The notes: generated by a model from the letters alone, not told the origin. A stretch of DNA of 64,000 nt from Prochlorococcus sp. AG-402-B19 (GCA_003279615.1 QCHM01000002.1:1-64000); one strand, 5' to 3'; counted from the first letter of the stretch, positions 29,364-40,762 are shown. Numbers and translations are program-made.

Positions 29364-30743
29364 TTAAATATCATTCAAAGCATAAATTAAAGCTTGATTT
29401 ATATTTGAAGCTTTTAATATTTTTAATTTTTTATTTTTCTCAAATTCTTTTGTATTAATTCCATCAGGAATGATTAATTTTCTATATCCAAGTCGAATTA
29501 CTTCATGAATTCTTTGTTGCATTTGTCTTGCTAATCTTAATTGGCCAGCCAGACCTATTTCACCTATAAATACGACACCTTCCTCAAGTTCAATATTTTT
29601 AAAACTCGAAACTATTGCAGCAGCAATTCCAAGATCAGCTCCTGGTTCTTCAACTTCTAATCCTCCAGCGACAGCAAGATAACAATCATATCTTGAGAGC
29701 GAGATATTCATATTTTTTTCTAGAACTGCCAATATTTGGTGAAGTCTATTAATTTCAACACCAGTTGTAGTTCTTCTTGGACTTGAGTAACAAGTCGGAT
29801 TTAAAAGTGCTTGTATATCTATTGCTAATGGTCTTGTCCCTTCGCAAGTAACAATTGTTGAAATCCCAGGTGCAGAAGTTTTGCTTAAAAATAATTCGCT
29901 TGGATTTGATACCTCACATAATCCATCTGCTTGCATTTCAAAGACACCTAGCTCAGAAGTAGCACCAAATCGATTTTTTATACCTCTAAGTAGTCTATGA
30001 GAAGCAAATCTATCTCCTTCAAAAGTTAGGACTGCATCGACAAGATGCTCAAGGACTTTTGGTCCTGCTAACACTCCATCCTTTGTAACGTGACCGATAA
30101 TAAAAAGAGATATATTTTCTCTTTTAGCAATTTGCTGTAAGGCTGCTGAACATTCTCTAACTTGAGCAACTGATCCAGGGGAACTTGATAAATTTTGATC
30201 ATGCAAAGCTTGAATGCTATCGATAACAGCAACTGCAGGTTTTAAATAATCAAGTTCTTTTATGACTAAATCTAGATCTGTCTCTGAAAGCAAGTGAAGT
30301 TTGGACTCAGAGTTTTCAATTCGATTCCATCTCAGTTTTACTTGTTGAGCTGATTCTTCAGCAGCTACATAAAGAACTGATCTTTCATGAGCCATTGCAG
30401 TGGCACTTTGCAAAATCAGAGTACTTTTGCCAATACCTGGGTCTCCCCCGATTAATACGAGTGATCCTGGCACTAAACCACCTCCAAGTACTCTATCTAA
30501 TTCTTCATATCCACTTGGAATGCGTTCAATTATTTGGTTTTTTATTCGGTTGATTAGCTCTGAACGATATGGAGATTTTTCTTTAGGAGAATTAATCTTT
30601 GTGTAAATAGATTTATCTGATTTTTGCTTGATTTTTTCTTCTATTATCGAATTCCATTCACCACAATTGTTGCACCGGCCAAAGAATTGCCTTGTCTGAG
30701 CTCCGCAACTTTGACAGACATAAATAGAGACAGAACGAGACAC
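29364..30743 (-). CDS. radA: DNA repair protein RadA
   Basis: CQSCGAQTRQFFGRCNNCGEWNS zinc finger, GGDPGIGKSTL, KNRFG motif. Confidence 0.95.
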   Translation of the reverse strand: MSRSVSIYVCQSCGAQTRQFFGRCNNCGEWNSIIEEKIKQKSDKSIYTKINSPKEKSPYRSELINRIKNQIIERIPSGYEELDRVLGGGLVPGSLVLIGGDPGIGKSTLILQSATAMAHERSVLYVAAEESAQQVKLRWNRIENSESKLHLLSETDLDLVIKELDYLKPAVAVIDSIQALHDQNLSSSPGSVAQVRECSAALQQIAKRENISLFIIGHVTKDGVLAGPKVLEHLVDAVLTFEGDRFASHRLLRGIKNRFGATSELGVFEMQADGLCEVSNPSELFLSKTSAPGISTIVTCEGTRPLAIDIQALLNPTCYSSPRRTTTGVEINRLHQILAVLEKNMNISLSRYDCYLAVAGGLEVEEPGADLGIAAAIVSSFKNIELEEGVVFIGEIGLAGQLRLARQMQQRIHEVIRLGYRKLIIPDGINTKEFEKNKKLKILKASNINQALIYALNDI

Positions 30744-30851
30744 TTAGTTGTAAAAAGGAAGTTGGCTGTAGTTGAATAAAGATAGTGATCTTTAATTTGT
30801 GGGTGAACCTTCACTTAAGATCTTGTTGCAGCCGCCAAAGCTAAGGAACAA

Positions 30852-31598
30852 ATGACGGCCACTAGTCCCTCAAAGGAAACCATCCTCGTAGCTGATGATG
30901 AGGCAAGTATTAGGAGGATCCTAGAAACTCGCCTATCCATGATTGGCTATCAGGTCCTGACTGCTTGCGATGGAAATGAGGCACTAGATCTCTTTAGGAA
31001 TTGTGAGCCTGATTTGGTTGTTCTTGATGTCATGATGCCTAAATTGGATGGATATGGAGTGTGTCAGGAACTAAGAAAGGAATCAGATGTTCCAATAGTC
31101 ATGTTGACAGCATTAGGAGATGTTGCAGATAGAATTACTGGATTAGAGCTTGGAGCAGATGATTATGTTGTTAAGCCATTTAGTCCAAAAGAATTAGAAG
31201 CAAGGATTAGGTGCGTTTTAAGAAGAGTTGAAAAAGAACAAATTGCTGGACTGCCTAATTCAGGTGTGATTGCTGTAATGAATTTAAAGATTGATACAAA
31301 TAAACGCCAGGTTTATAGAAATGATGAACGTATTCGATTGACAGGCATGGAATTTAGTCTATTAGAACTGCTGGTCAGTCGTTCAGGGGAACCTTTTAGT
31401 AGAGGCGAGATTCTTAAAGAAGTTTGGGGATATACACCTGAAAGGCATGTTGATACCAGGGTAGTAGATGTTCATATTTCCAGGCTGAGATCAAAGCTTG
31501 AGGATGATCCAGCAAATCCAGAACTAATTCTTACTGCAAGAGGTACAGGTTATCTTTTTCAGAGAATTGTTGACTCTATGATTCCTGAAGGATCATAA
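30852..31598 (+). CDS. rpaB: OmpR-type response regulator RpaB
   Basis: ILVADDEASIRRILETRLSMIGYQVLTACDGNEALDLF...EVWGYTPERHVDTRVVDVHISRLRSKLEDDPANPELILTARGTGYLFQRI. Confidence 0.94.
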   Translation: MTATSPSKETILVADDEASIRRILETRLSMIGYQVLTACDGNEALDLFRNCEPDLVVLDVMMPKLDGYGVCQELRKESDVPIVMLTALGDVADRITGLELGADDYVVKPFSPKELEARIRCVLRRVEKEQIAGLPNSGVIAVMNLKIDTNKRQVYRNDERIRLTGMEFSLLELLVSRSGEPFSRGEILKEVWGYTPERHVDTRVVDVHISRLRSKLEDDPANPELILTARGTGYLFQRIVDSMIPEGS

Positions 31599-31602
31599 AT
31601 CA

Positions 31603-32925
31603 GTGGAAAAAAACAATCTAAATAATAAAACCAATCGTTCTAAGGCAATTAGACGATTGGTTATTTGGTATCGCAGAAACTCTGCTGTTACTAGTCTTGT
31701 TGATACTGCAACAAGTTCAGCTACTGCAGCAACTAACGTTGCTGGAACAGTCGTTTCCAATGCTGGCACGGTTGTTACAAATGCAGGATCAATAGCTAGA
31801 AGTACATTAGAGCCATTTGTATTTGATCCTCTAAGAAGATTACAAGGAGGTGAAAATATAGAGGAAAAAACTGGAATTAAAGATTCAGAAAGAATTTGGG
31901 TCGCTGTTGATGGAATGGGAGGAGATTTTGCGCCTGGATCAATTCTCGATGGGTGCTTGAAATCGTTATCGTTACTTCCATTGAAAATCAAATTTGTAGG
32001 TGAAATAGAAAAAGTAGAAAAAGCAGTGCTTGAACTTGGCTTAGAAGATTCTCTAGATAAAGCAGTTAAAAATGGAAATTTCGAATTAGTTCCTAGTGGT
32101 CTTTCGGTTGGTATGGATGAAGAAGCTACTGCCGTGCGTAAAAAAAAGGATGCGAGTATAAATATCGCAATGAAATTGGTCAAAGAAGGGAAAGCTATGG
32201 GTGTTTATTCAGCTGGTAACTCAGGAGCAATGATGGCTTCAGCAATTTTTAAGTTGGGCCGTTTAAAAGGGATTGATCGTCCAGCAATTGGTGCATTATT
32301 TCCAACTAAAGATCCTGGTCAACCAGTATTGGTTTTAGACGTTGGTGCAAATATGGATTGCAAACCAATTTATTTGCATCAATTTGCTCTTCTAGGAAAT
32401 ATTTATTGTAGAGATGTCCTTCAGGTAGAGAAACCAAGAATAGGATTATTGAATATTGGAGAAGAGTCTTGTAAGGGGAATGATCTTTCTCTCGCAACTT
32501 ACAAACTTTTAAACGAAGAAGAACGTTTTTCCTTTTATGGGAATTGTGAAGGTAGAGATGTTTTATCCGGTGATTTTGATGTTGTGGTTTGTGATGGATT
32601 TACAGGAAACGTTTTGCTGAAATTTTTAGAGTCAGTTGGAAGTGTTCTCTTGGGAGTTCTGAAAGCAGAATTACCCAGAGGAAGAAGAGGGAAAGTCGGT
32701 TCTGCTTTTTTGAGAAATAATTTGAAACGAATAAAAAAACGTTTAGATCATGCTGAACATGGTGGAGCCCTATTATTAGGCATTAATGGAATATGTGTTA
32801 TTGGGCATGGTGGAAGTAAAGCTTTATCTGTTTTAAGTGCGTTAAGAGTGGTTCATTCAGCCGCAAGCCATGGAGTAATGGATCATTTGGCGGATTTAAA
32901 TAAACCTGATCTCTTAAAGGTCTAA
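31603..32925 (+). CDS. plsX: Phosphate acyltransferase PlsX with about 95-aa N-terminal extension
   Basis: Core starts RIWVAVDGMGGDFAPGSIL near residue 98; GTG start 4 nt after the rpaB stop. Confidence 0.92.
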   Translation: MEKNNLNNKTNRSKAIRRLVIWYRRNSAVTSLVDTATSSATAATNVAGTVVSNAGTVVTNAGSIARSTLEPFVFDPLRRLQGGENIEEKTGIKDSERIWVAVDGMGGDFAPGSILDGCLKSLSLLPLKIKFVGEIEKVEKAVLELGLEDSLDKAVKNGNFELVPSGLSVGMDEEATAVRKKKDASINIAMKLVKEGKAMGVYSAGNSGAMMASAIFKLGRLKGIDRPAIGALFPTKDPGQPVLVLDVGANMDCKPIYLHQFALLGNIYCRDVLQVEKPRIGLLNIGEESCKGNDLSLATYKLLNEEERFSFYGNCEGRDVLSGDFDVVVCDGFTGNVLLKFLESVGSVLLGVLKAELPRGRRGKVGSAFLRNNLKRIKKRLDHAEHGGALLLGINGICVIGHGGSKALSVLSALRVVHSAASHGVMDHLADLNKPDLLKV

Positions 32926-32979
32926 TAGGAACTGTCCTAACATGTGATTGACTTATGAAATAAAGGGCTTTTTTTAGAT

Positions 32980-33996
32980 TTGAATAGAAATTCTCAATTT
33001 AACTCTGGAATATCTTTTGTGGGGTGCGGAAGCGCTATTCCTCAAAAGATCATCAATAATGACCAACTAGGTCAGAGAGTAGATACTAATGATGAATGGA
33101 TTAAAAGTAGAACTGGTATTGGTGAAAGAAGGGTTATTGGGGAGAATGAATCTTTGATTGATCTAGCCACTGATGCTGCTCAGAATGCTGTCCAAATGGC
33201 TAATTGGGATGTAAAAACAATTGATTTAATAATTCTTGCAACATCTACCCCTGAAGATTTATTTGGTTCTGCCCCTCAAATCCAATCAAACTTGGGCGCT
33301 TCCAATGCAGTCGCTTTTGATTTGACTGCTGCTTGTAGTGGCTTTTTATTTGCTTTGGTAACTGCATCACAATATTTAGCTTCTGGGTCTATGAAAAGAG
33401 CTGTTGTGATTGGAGCAGATCAACTATCAAAATGGGTTGATTGGGATGATAGGAAAACTTGTGTTTTGTTTGGAGATGGAGCAGGGGCAATAGCTGTGGA
33501 GGCTACTGGTGATGACAATGGCTTAATTGGCTATGATTTGAAATCTGATGGGAGTAGAGGAGATTGTCTAAACCTCTCTCAATCAAATAATTGCTTAGAT
33601 TTAGTTCAAGGAGCTACCTATCAAAAAGGGGAATACCTCCCCATAAAAATGGAAGGAAAGGAGGTTTATAAGTTTGCAGTTAAAGAAGTTCCAAGTATTC
33701 TGGGAGATCTTTTAGATACACATCAAATTCAGTCTGAGAGTATTGATTGGCTCTTATTACATCAGGCTAATCAAAGAATTCTTGATGCTGTAGCAGCAAG
33801 ATTTTTAATACCATCAGAAAAAGTTCTTTCGAATTTGAAACACTATGGAAATACTTCTGCAGCAACAATCCCATTAATGCTTGATGAGGCGGTTAGAGAT
33901 GAAAGAATTAAATCAGGAGATTTAATAGCTTGTAGTGGATTTGGTGCTGGATTGAGTTGGGGAGCAGCTTTGTTTTATTGGCATGGTCCCTATTAG
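32980..33996 (+). CDS. fabH: 3-oxoacyl-ACP synthase III
   Basis: SRTGIGERRVI, DLTAACSGFLFAL, LLHQANQRI, GNTSAATIP. Confidence 0.95.
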   Translation: MNRNSQFNSGISFVGCGSAIPQKIINNDQLGQRVDTNDEWIKSRTGIGERRVIGENESLIDLATDAAQNAVQMANWDVKTIDLIILATSTPEDLFGSAPQIQSNLGASNAVAFDLTAACSGFLFALVTASQYLASGSMKRAVVIGADQLSKWVDWDDRKTCVLFGDGAGAIAVEATGDDNGLIGYDLKSDGSRGDCLNLSQSNNCLDLVQGATYQKGEYLPIKMEGKEVYKFAVKEVPSILGDLLDTHQIQSESIDWLLLHQANQRILDAVAARFLIPSEKVLSNLKHYGNTSAATIPLMLDEAVRDERIKSGDLIACSGFGAGLSWGAALFYWHGPY

Positions 33997-34022
33997 GCTG
34001 TTAATAATTAATCAAGAAAATC

Positions 34023-34919
34023 ATGACTATTGCCTGGGTCTTTCCTGGACAAGGTTCTCAAAAATTAGGGATGGCAAATTCGTTACTTGAGTTGCCTGGT
34101 TCAAGAGAAAGATTTGAATTAGCCTCTCAAATTCTTGGAAGAGATCTTTGGAAAATTTGTTGTGGTGAAGAGATTCCAAACGAAGAAATATTTGATTTAA
34201 ATGATACGAGAAATACTCAACCTGCACTTTTTGTTGTTGAGTCATTATTGGTTGATGATTTAAAAAGACAAGAGAGGAAATCTCAAATCATTGCAGGGCA
34301 TAGTCTCGGAGAAATAGTTGGTCTTTATTCAGCGGATGTTTTAGATGCGGAGACAGCGTTATTACTATTAAAGAAAAGATCTGAGTTGATGGCTGCTGCA
34401 GGAGGAGGTGCAATGATTGCAGTTTTAGGTTTTGATCGAAAAGAATTAGATGACTTGATTAGCCAAACAGACAATGCTGCAATAGCTAATGACAATAGTG
34501 ATTCTCAAGTTGTTCTATCTGGTTTACCTGAATCAGTCAGGAAAGTCGCTGATAATTTAAAATGCAAAAGAGCAATTCCTTTGCAAGTTTCAGGAGCTTT
34601 TCACTCCATATTTATGTCTGAAGCATCTTCAAGTTTTGCTGAAGAACTTGATCAATTAACTTTTAAAGATGCGCAAGTCCCAGTTCTTAGCAATGTTGAT
34701 CCAACTCCAACTTTAAAAGGTGCCATCTTGAAGGAGCACTTAAAAAAACAAATGACTACTGGAGTTCGGTGGAGAGAAACTATGAATGTCATGCAAAATG
34801 AAGGAGTTACCACAATGGTTGAGATTGGACCTGGAAATGTCCTTAGTGGTCTTGCAAAACGATCAATGAAAGGGGTCTTGACCACTCAAATATCCAATGC
34901 AAGTGATTTGGGTTATTGA
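34023..34919 (+). CDS. fabD: Malonyl-CoA ACP transacylase
   Basis: AWVFPGQGSQKLGM, AGHSLGEIVGLYSA. Confidence 0.95.
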   Translation: MTIAWVFPGQGSQKLGMANSLLELPGSRERFELASQILGRDLWKICCGEEIPNEEIFDLNDTRNTQPALFVVESLLVDDLKRQERKSQIIAGHSLGEIVGLYSADVLDAETALLLLKKRSELMAAAGGGAMIAVLGFDRKELDDLISQTDNAAIANDNSDSQVVLSGLPESVRKVADNLKCKRAIPLQVSGAFHSIFMSEASSSFAEELDQLTFKDAQVPVLSNVDPTPTLKGAILKEHLKKQMTTGVRWRETMNVMQNEGVTTMVEIGPGNVLSGLAKRSMKGVLTTQISNASDLGY

Positions 34920-35608
34920 TTTTGGAAAAAATTAGAGGTGTTGAGGGAGTAAAAAAAATCAATCAAAATAGTCCTCGACAAAGCTTTGTATATGGTTGCG
35001 TAAGTTATCTATTTGTTTTTCCTATTTTTCGTTTTTTGTTTAGAGGCCAAACAACAGGAATTTCGAATTTACCTAAGACTGGAGGAGTTGTAGTTGTATC
35101 AAATCATGGCTCTCATTTGGATCCGCCGATTTTGGGCCATGCTTTGGGAAGACCTGTAGCTTTCATGGCAAAAACTGAACTTTTTAAGGTACCTATCTTG
35201 TCATCCATAATTTCAGCATGTGGTGCATATCCAGTGAAGAGGGGTGCTGGTGATCGAGAGGCATTAAGAACAGCCTCTAATCGATTGATTGAAGGTTGGG
35301 CTACGGGTGTGTTTTTGGATGGAACCAGACAAGAAAATGGAAGAGTTAATGATCCAAAAGCTGGAGCTGCGCTTCTTTCAGCAAGGACTGGTTGCTCTAT
35401 TCTTCCTGTAGCAATAGTGAATAGTCATAGAGCTTTCCCAAAAGGATCATTTCTACCTCGACTTGTATCTATTCATTTAAAAGTTGGTGAATTAATTCAA
35501 CCTCCGCCCACAAGAAAAAGAGAAGATTTAACATTAAAAACTAAAGAAATACAACTAGCTATAAATTCAATGTTGGATACAGGTCTAATAAAGAATATCT
35601 CAAATTGA
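34916..35608 (+). CDS. plsC: 1-acyl-sn-glycerol-3-phosphate acyltransferase
   Basis: SNHGSHLDPPIL, VFLDGTRQENGRV; TTG start overlapping the fabD stop by 4 nt. Confidence 0.9.
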   Translation: MILEKIRGVEGVKKINQNSPRQSFVYGCVSYLFVFPIFRFLFRGQTTGISNLPKTGGVVVVSNHGSHLDPPILGHALGRPVAFMAKTELFKVPILSSIISACGAYPVKRGAGDREALRTASNRLIEGWATGVFLDGTRQENGRVNDPKAGAALLSARTGCSILPVAIVNSHRAFPKGSFLPRLVSIHLKVGELIQPPPTRKREDLTLKTKEIQLAINSMLDTGLIKNISN

Positions 35609-35650
35609 ATTATCTCTATTGCAATTATAAATATTTAAAACAATAGATTA

Positions 35651-36313
35651 TTATTTGTTTTTTTCTACTGGTGAAGTTGGATATATAGGCAATATTTTTT
35701 CCCAATTAGACTGAACTTTTAATTTATGACAATATTGGGAATATTTTATTAGTTCAAGAATATCTTTTTCTATACTATTAGAAGCATTGATCGAAGGATA
35801 TAGTTGTTGTTCTTTGTTTATTAATTTTGGAGAAATGAGTTCATCAAATTCATGAAAATTTGACTCTTTGTGAACTTTGATTAGTTGATATTTACCTGCT
35901 AAAACACCCCTTCTTGGCAATATATCTTTAATCCAAAATGGATCAAAGATATTATTTTCATTGAGATTCTTGTAAAGTCTTGGAGCCATTATATGAAAAG
36001 AACTCATTGAATCTAATGAGCAATTAATTTGTTGAGCAATTGTTCTGGCCATCGAGATGGTTAATCTTGTACTTGTAAAACTGCCAGGCCCTTTTGCTAC
36101 TGAGATGCGAATAATTTGGTTCCAAAAATGTCTAGGTAGAATTTTTTCTATACAACTAAATAATTTGTTGGATAATGAGCGACCGATATTAAATACTTCA
36201 CTTTTGATTATTGTTTCTGGATTATCTGCTTCTTTAACCGCAATTCCTAAGGATTCTGAGCAGCTATGTAAGGCTAATAAATATTTTGTTTTTGATGTAT
36301 AGAAATTGTTCAA
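35651..36313 (-). CDS. tsaB: tRNA threonylcarbamoyladenosine biosynthesis protein TsaB
   Basis: LALHSCSESLGIAV..., VAKGPGSFTSTRLTISMARTIAQQ. Confidence 0.88.
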   Translation of the reverse strand: MNNFYTSKTKYLLALHSCSESLGIAVKEADNPETIIKSEVFNIGRSLSNKLFSCIEKILPRHFWNQIIRISVAKGPGSFTSTRLTISMARTIAQQINCSLDSMSSFHIMAPRLYKNLNENNIFDPFWIKDILPRRGVLAGKYQLIKVHKESNFHEFDELISPKLINKEQQLYPSINASNSIEKDILELIKYSQYCHKLKVQSNWEKILPIYPTSPVEKNK

Positions 36314-36330
36314 TGAATTTATTATATTTG

Positions 36331-36582
36331 TTACTTAGGGATTTCTTCTCCAGGACGAAGCCTGCTCCATTTCCCTTGATCTAGTTGAAAACTATCACAC
36401 CCTCTTACATCCCATTCTATGCCTGTATTGCTATCAGGCATATCCAAAATATTTATTTGTATTTTTGGATTAGTGCCTTGAAAATCCGGATTTTGAGACA
36501 GGTGTTTGACTCCGTGATGTTCTTCAACTGTGTAGTAGGTCTTGCATCTATCTACCCAGGAACAATCGACACAGATGCACAT
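36331..36582 (-). CDS. ycf34: Ycf34 family Cys-rich protein
   Basis: MCICVDCSWVDRCKTYYTVEEHHGVKHL. Confidence 0.9.
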   Translation of the reverse strand: MCICVDCSWVDRCKTYYTVEEHHGVKHLSQNPDFQGTNPKIQINILDMPDSNTGIEWDVRGCDSFQLDQGKWSRLRPGEEIPK

Positions 36583-36611
36583 AACTTTTCTACTGAAATC
36601 AGGGTTTCATT

Positions 36612-37805
36612 TTGATAAGTAAAGACACACTACTATTAAATGATCTTTTTGGAGATTTAAAACCAAAAGATTGGCCTATATCCATAACTGATTTACCTCC
36701 TGGAAGTGCATTAGTGGGTGGTTCGGTTAGAGATGGATTGTTGAACAGGCAGCGTCAAAAACCTGATTTAGATTTTGTAATACCAACAAATGCCATTAAG
36801 TTCAGTGAAAATTTATCTACAAAGATTAATGCCAATTTTATAAAGCTTGATGAAAAAAGAGATATTGCTCGAATAGTTGTTAATGGATGGACTCTTGATT
36901 TTGCTAGTCAGGTTGGAGATAGTCTTAAAGATGATTTATTAAGGCGTGATTTTAGAATTAATGCAATTGCTTTAAGGCTTGAAGAGAAACCTGAGATTTT
37001 TGATCCAACAGGAGGAATAGATGATTTAAAAAGTAAGAAAATTGTTGCAATAAGTGAGAAGAACTTAATTGATGATCCATTGAGGATTCTTAGAGGTTTT
37101 CGATTAATGTGTGAATTAAATTTTGAGCTAGATAAAGAAACTCAAAGACTTCTCAAAAATAATGTAGATAAATTAAGTAATGTTGCGCCAGAAAGGGTAA
37201 AAATGGAAGTTTTAAAAATAGTTCATTCACAATGGAACTCTTCAATTTGGAAAACCTATTTAGAACTTCAATTATTGAAAGATTGGAGTGAAGAAAAGAT
37301 TCCTTATATTAAGTTGGAAAGTAAAGATTTTTTCTCTGAGAAGCCATTAAAAGTAACTCCTTTAGCGAAATTAATATGTTTACTAAGTGATCAAGGTCTA
37401 TCAAGATTGAGATTTAGTAAAAGCCAAGTTCAAAGATGCAAGAATTTGAGGGTTTGGGCCCAAAAAATTACCCATATTGGTTTAGATAATCTTTCAGAGG
37501 ATGAAAGGTTTCAGCTTCATATTGATTTAGAAGAGGATTTGCCGTCTTTATTCCTTTTCATGGATGAAAAGCATATAAATATTTGGTTAAAACGATGGAA
37601 AGACCCCTATGACCCTCTTTTCCACCCCTCTTCCCCTTTGAATGGATATTCGCTTCAAAAAGCTTTAAAGATCCCTCCTGGTCCTTCTTTGGGGGAACTT
37701 ATGAGATACCTGTCTAAGGAAAAAGCTTATGGAAGATTCTTTACAAATCAAGAGGCTTTGGACGCCGCTCGTAAATGGACCCTAGAGAATGCCCCCTTTT
37801 TGTGA
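36612..37805 (+). CDS. CCA tRNA nucleotidyltransferase / poly(A) polymerase family
   Basis: ALVGGSVRDGLLNRQRQKPDLDFVIP, RRDFRINAIALRL, DDPLRILRGFRLM. Confidence 0.93.
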   Translation: MISKDTLLLNDLFGDLKPKDWPISITDLPPGSALVGGSVRDGLLNRQRQKPDLDFVIPTNAIKFSENLSTKINANFIKLDEKRDIARIVVNGWTLDFASQVGDSLKDDLLRRDFRINAIALRLEEKPEIFDPTGGIDDLKSKKIVAISEKNLIDDPLRILRGFRLMCELNFELDKETQRLLKNNVDKLSNVAPERVKMEVLKIVHSQWNSSIWKTYLELQLLKDWSEEKIPYIKLESKDFFSEKPLKVTPLAKLICLLSDQGLSRLRFSKSQVQRCKNLRVWAQKITHIGLDNLSEDERFQLHIDLEEDLPSLFLFMDEKHINIWLKRWKDPYDPLFHPSSPLNGYSLQKALKIPPGPSLGELMRYLSKEKAYGRFFTNQEALDAARKWTLENAPFL

Positions 37806-37872
37806 TTAACTACACACAAATCAAATTAATTTCGGCCGAATGCCGTCGTCGTTTTATCCCCCTTTTTTCTAA

Positions 37873-38304
37873 ATGAGTGTACGCCTTTACATCGGCAATT
37901 TGCCGCAGAGTTTTAATGTTAAAGAACTTGAAGCGCTCCTCGCATCTATAGGAGATGGAATCAAGTTTAAAGCTGTTTTCGATAGAGATACCAAGGCTTG
38001 CAGGGGATTTGGTTTCGCAAATATAAAAGATGAAAACGTTGCAAACGAACTTATTGAAAAATTAAATGGCCAAGAGTTTAATGGGAATAAGTTAAGGGTT
38101 GAGCGTTCAGAGCGAAAAGATTCGAATTCAGGTGGTTCAAGAAGAGGTTCGAACTCTAATAATGGGAATAAAACTTCTAATCGTAAAGATGTTAAGAAAG
38201 TTGTACATAGCGATGCACCAATTAAAGAAGCTCCCGATCCAAGATGGGCTGGAGAATTATCAAAATTAAAAGATCTCTTGGCGAATCAAAAAACTCCTGT
38301 TTAA
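37873..38304 (+). CDS. RRM-type RNA-binding protein
   Basis: RLYIGNLPQSFN (RNP2) and CRGFGFANI (RNP1). Confidence 0.93.
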   Translation: MSVRLYIGNLPQSFNVKELEALLASIGDGIKFKAVFDRDTKACRGFGFANIKDENVANELIEKLNGQEFNGNKLRVERSERKDSNSGGSRRGSNSNNGNKTSNRKDVKKVVHSDAPIKEAPDPRWAGELSKLKDLLANQKTPV

Positions 38305-38308
38305 ATTT

Positions 38309-39253
38309 TTAATTAATTAGTGTTTTCAGTTTATATTTTTCATCGTTTATTGTTATCAGATAAGAGATGGGTAGGTCTAAGGCTTTAACCCATCCTTTTA
38401 CATAAGCACGGTTATTAAATACATCATAGTCCAATTTTTCAATTGAATTTAGTATTCCGCTGTACAGTCTTAATGAGGTCCAAATAGGCCACCTTGCGTC
38501 TATTGATAGCCATTTAATGCCTTCCTCTGATTTAAGAAACCAATCTCTTGCTCTTGCTAATTCAAATGACATTAAAGCTTTCCAGTTTTCATTAATTTTT
38601 CCGTTAAGTAAATCATTTTCGGAGTAATTAAATTTTTCCAGATCCTCTAAGGGTAAATAAATTCTGCCTCTACCTCTATCTTCACCAACATCTCTAAGGA
38701 TATTTGTTAATTGATTTGCTATTCCTAGAGCGATAGCAGCTTTTGATGTGTCAGGAGCTGGCTTGTTTGGATTAGATGTATAGGCTGCATCAATTCCAAT
38801 TACTCCTTGAGTCATCAAACCAACAGTTCCAGCAACTCGATAACAGTAAAGCTCTAGTTCTTCGAAGGTTTTGTATCTGGTCTTATCTAAATCCATTCTT
38901 TGTCCTTCAATCATATCGATATAAGGTTGAATAGATTGAGGAAATTTTTCAAGGGTATCAGCTAAGACTGCATCAAGATCATCTTGAGTATTACCAGCAA
39001 ATACTTGTTTCGTTTTTTCCTCCCATTTTTTTAGTCGATCGGATAATTCATTTCTAGATTTTTTTTGAGCTTCAATGCTATCCATAAGCTCGTCTGTTCT
39101 CCGACACCAAACATAAATAGCCCAGATAGCTCTGCGTTTAGCAGGTGGCAATAACATTGTGCCAAGGTAGAAGGTTTTAGCCCATTTTGCAGTTTCTTTT
39201 CTGCAAGCCTCGTAGGCATCTTCTAGATTCAAAGAAGGCTGCGCCAAAATCAA
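38309..39253 (-). CDS. crtB: Phytoene synthase
   Basis: FYLGTMLLPPAKRRAIWAIYVWCRRTDELMD, NQLTNILRDVGEDRGRGRIYLP. Confidence 0.95.
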   Translation of the reverse strand: MILAQPSLNLEDAYEACRKETAKWAKTFYLGTMLLPPAKRRAIWAIYVWCRRTDELMDSIEAQKKSRNELSDRLKKWEEKTKQVFAGNTQDDLDAVLADTLEKFPQSIQPYIDMIEGQRMDLDKTRYKTFEELELYCYRVAGTVGLMTQGVIGIDAAYTSNPNKPAPDTSKAAIALGIANQLTNILRDVGEDRGRGRIYLPLEDLEKFNYSENDLLNGKINENWKALMSFELARARDWFLKSEEGIKWLSIDARWPIWTSLRLYSGILNSIEKLDYDVFNNRAYVKGWVKALDLPISYLITINDEKYKLKTLIN

Positions 39254-39329
39254 AAGTTTGTAAGTTTTTTAGGTTGCATTGTTCTCTTTAATTGCAATTT
39301 TGATAGAAATTGCTGTTGATACATTACGA

Positions 39330-40736
<1,407 letters not shown>

Positions 40737-40748
40737 TTAACAACTTTA

Positions 40749-40762
40749 GTGATTAACATCAC
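40749..40762. promoter_or_regulatory. GTGA-N6-TCAC palindrome (CRP/FNR-family operator-like)
   Basis: GTGATTAACATCAC read directly in the divergent crtP/ndhM intergenic region. Confidence 0.35.

Noticed and set aside
30803-30814. GTGAACCTTCAC inverted repeat upstream of rpaB as an autoregulatory site
   Set aside because: Only 5-bp arms, and it does not match the HLR1 direct repeat expected for RpaB.
31593-32183. 196-aa minus-strand ORF opposite plsX
   Set aside because: Fully antisense to a confidently assigned gene; Ser/Thr/Pro-rich composition mirrors plsX codons and has no recognisable motif.
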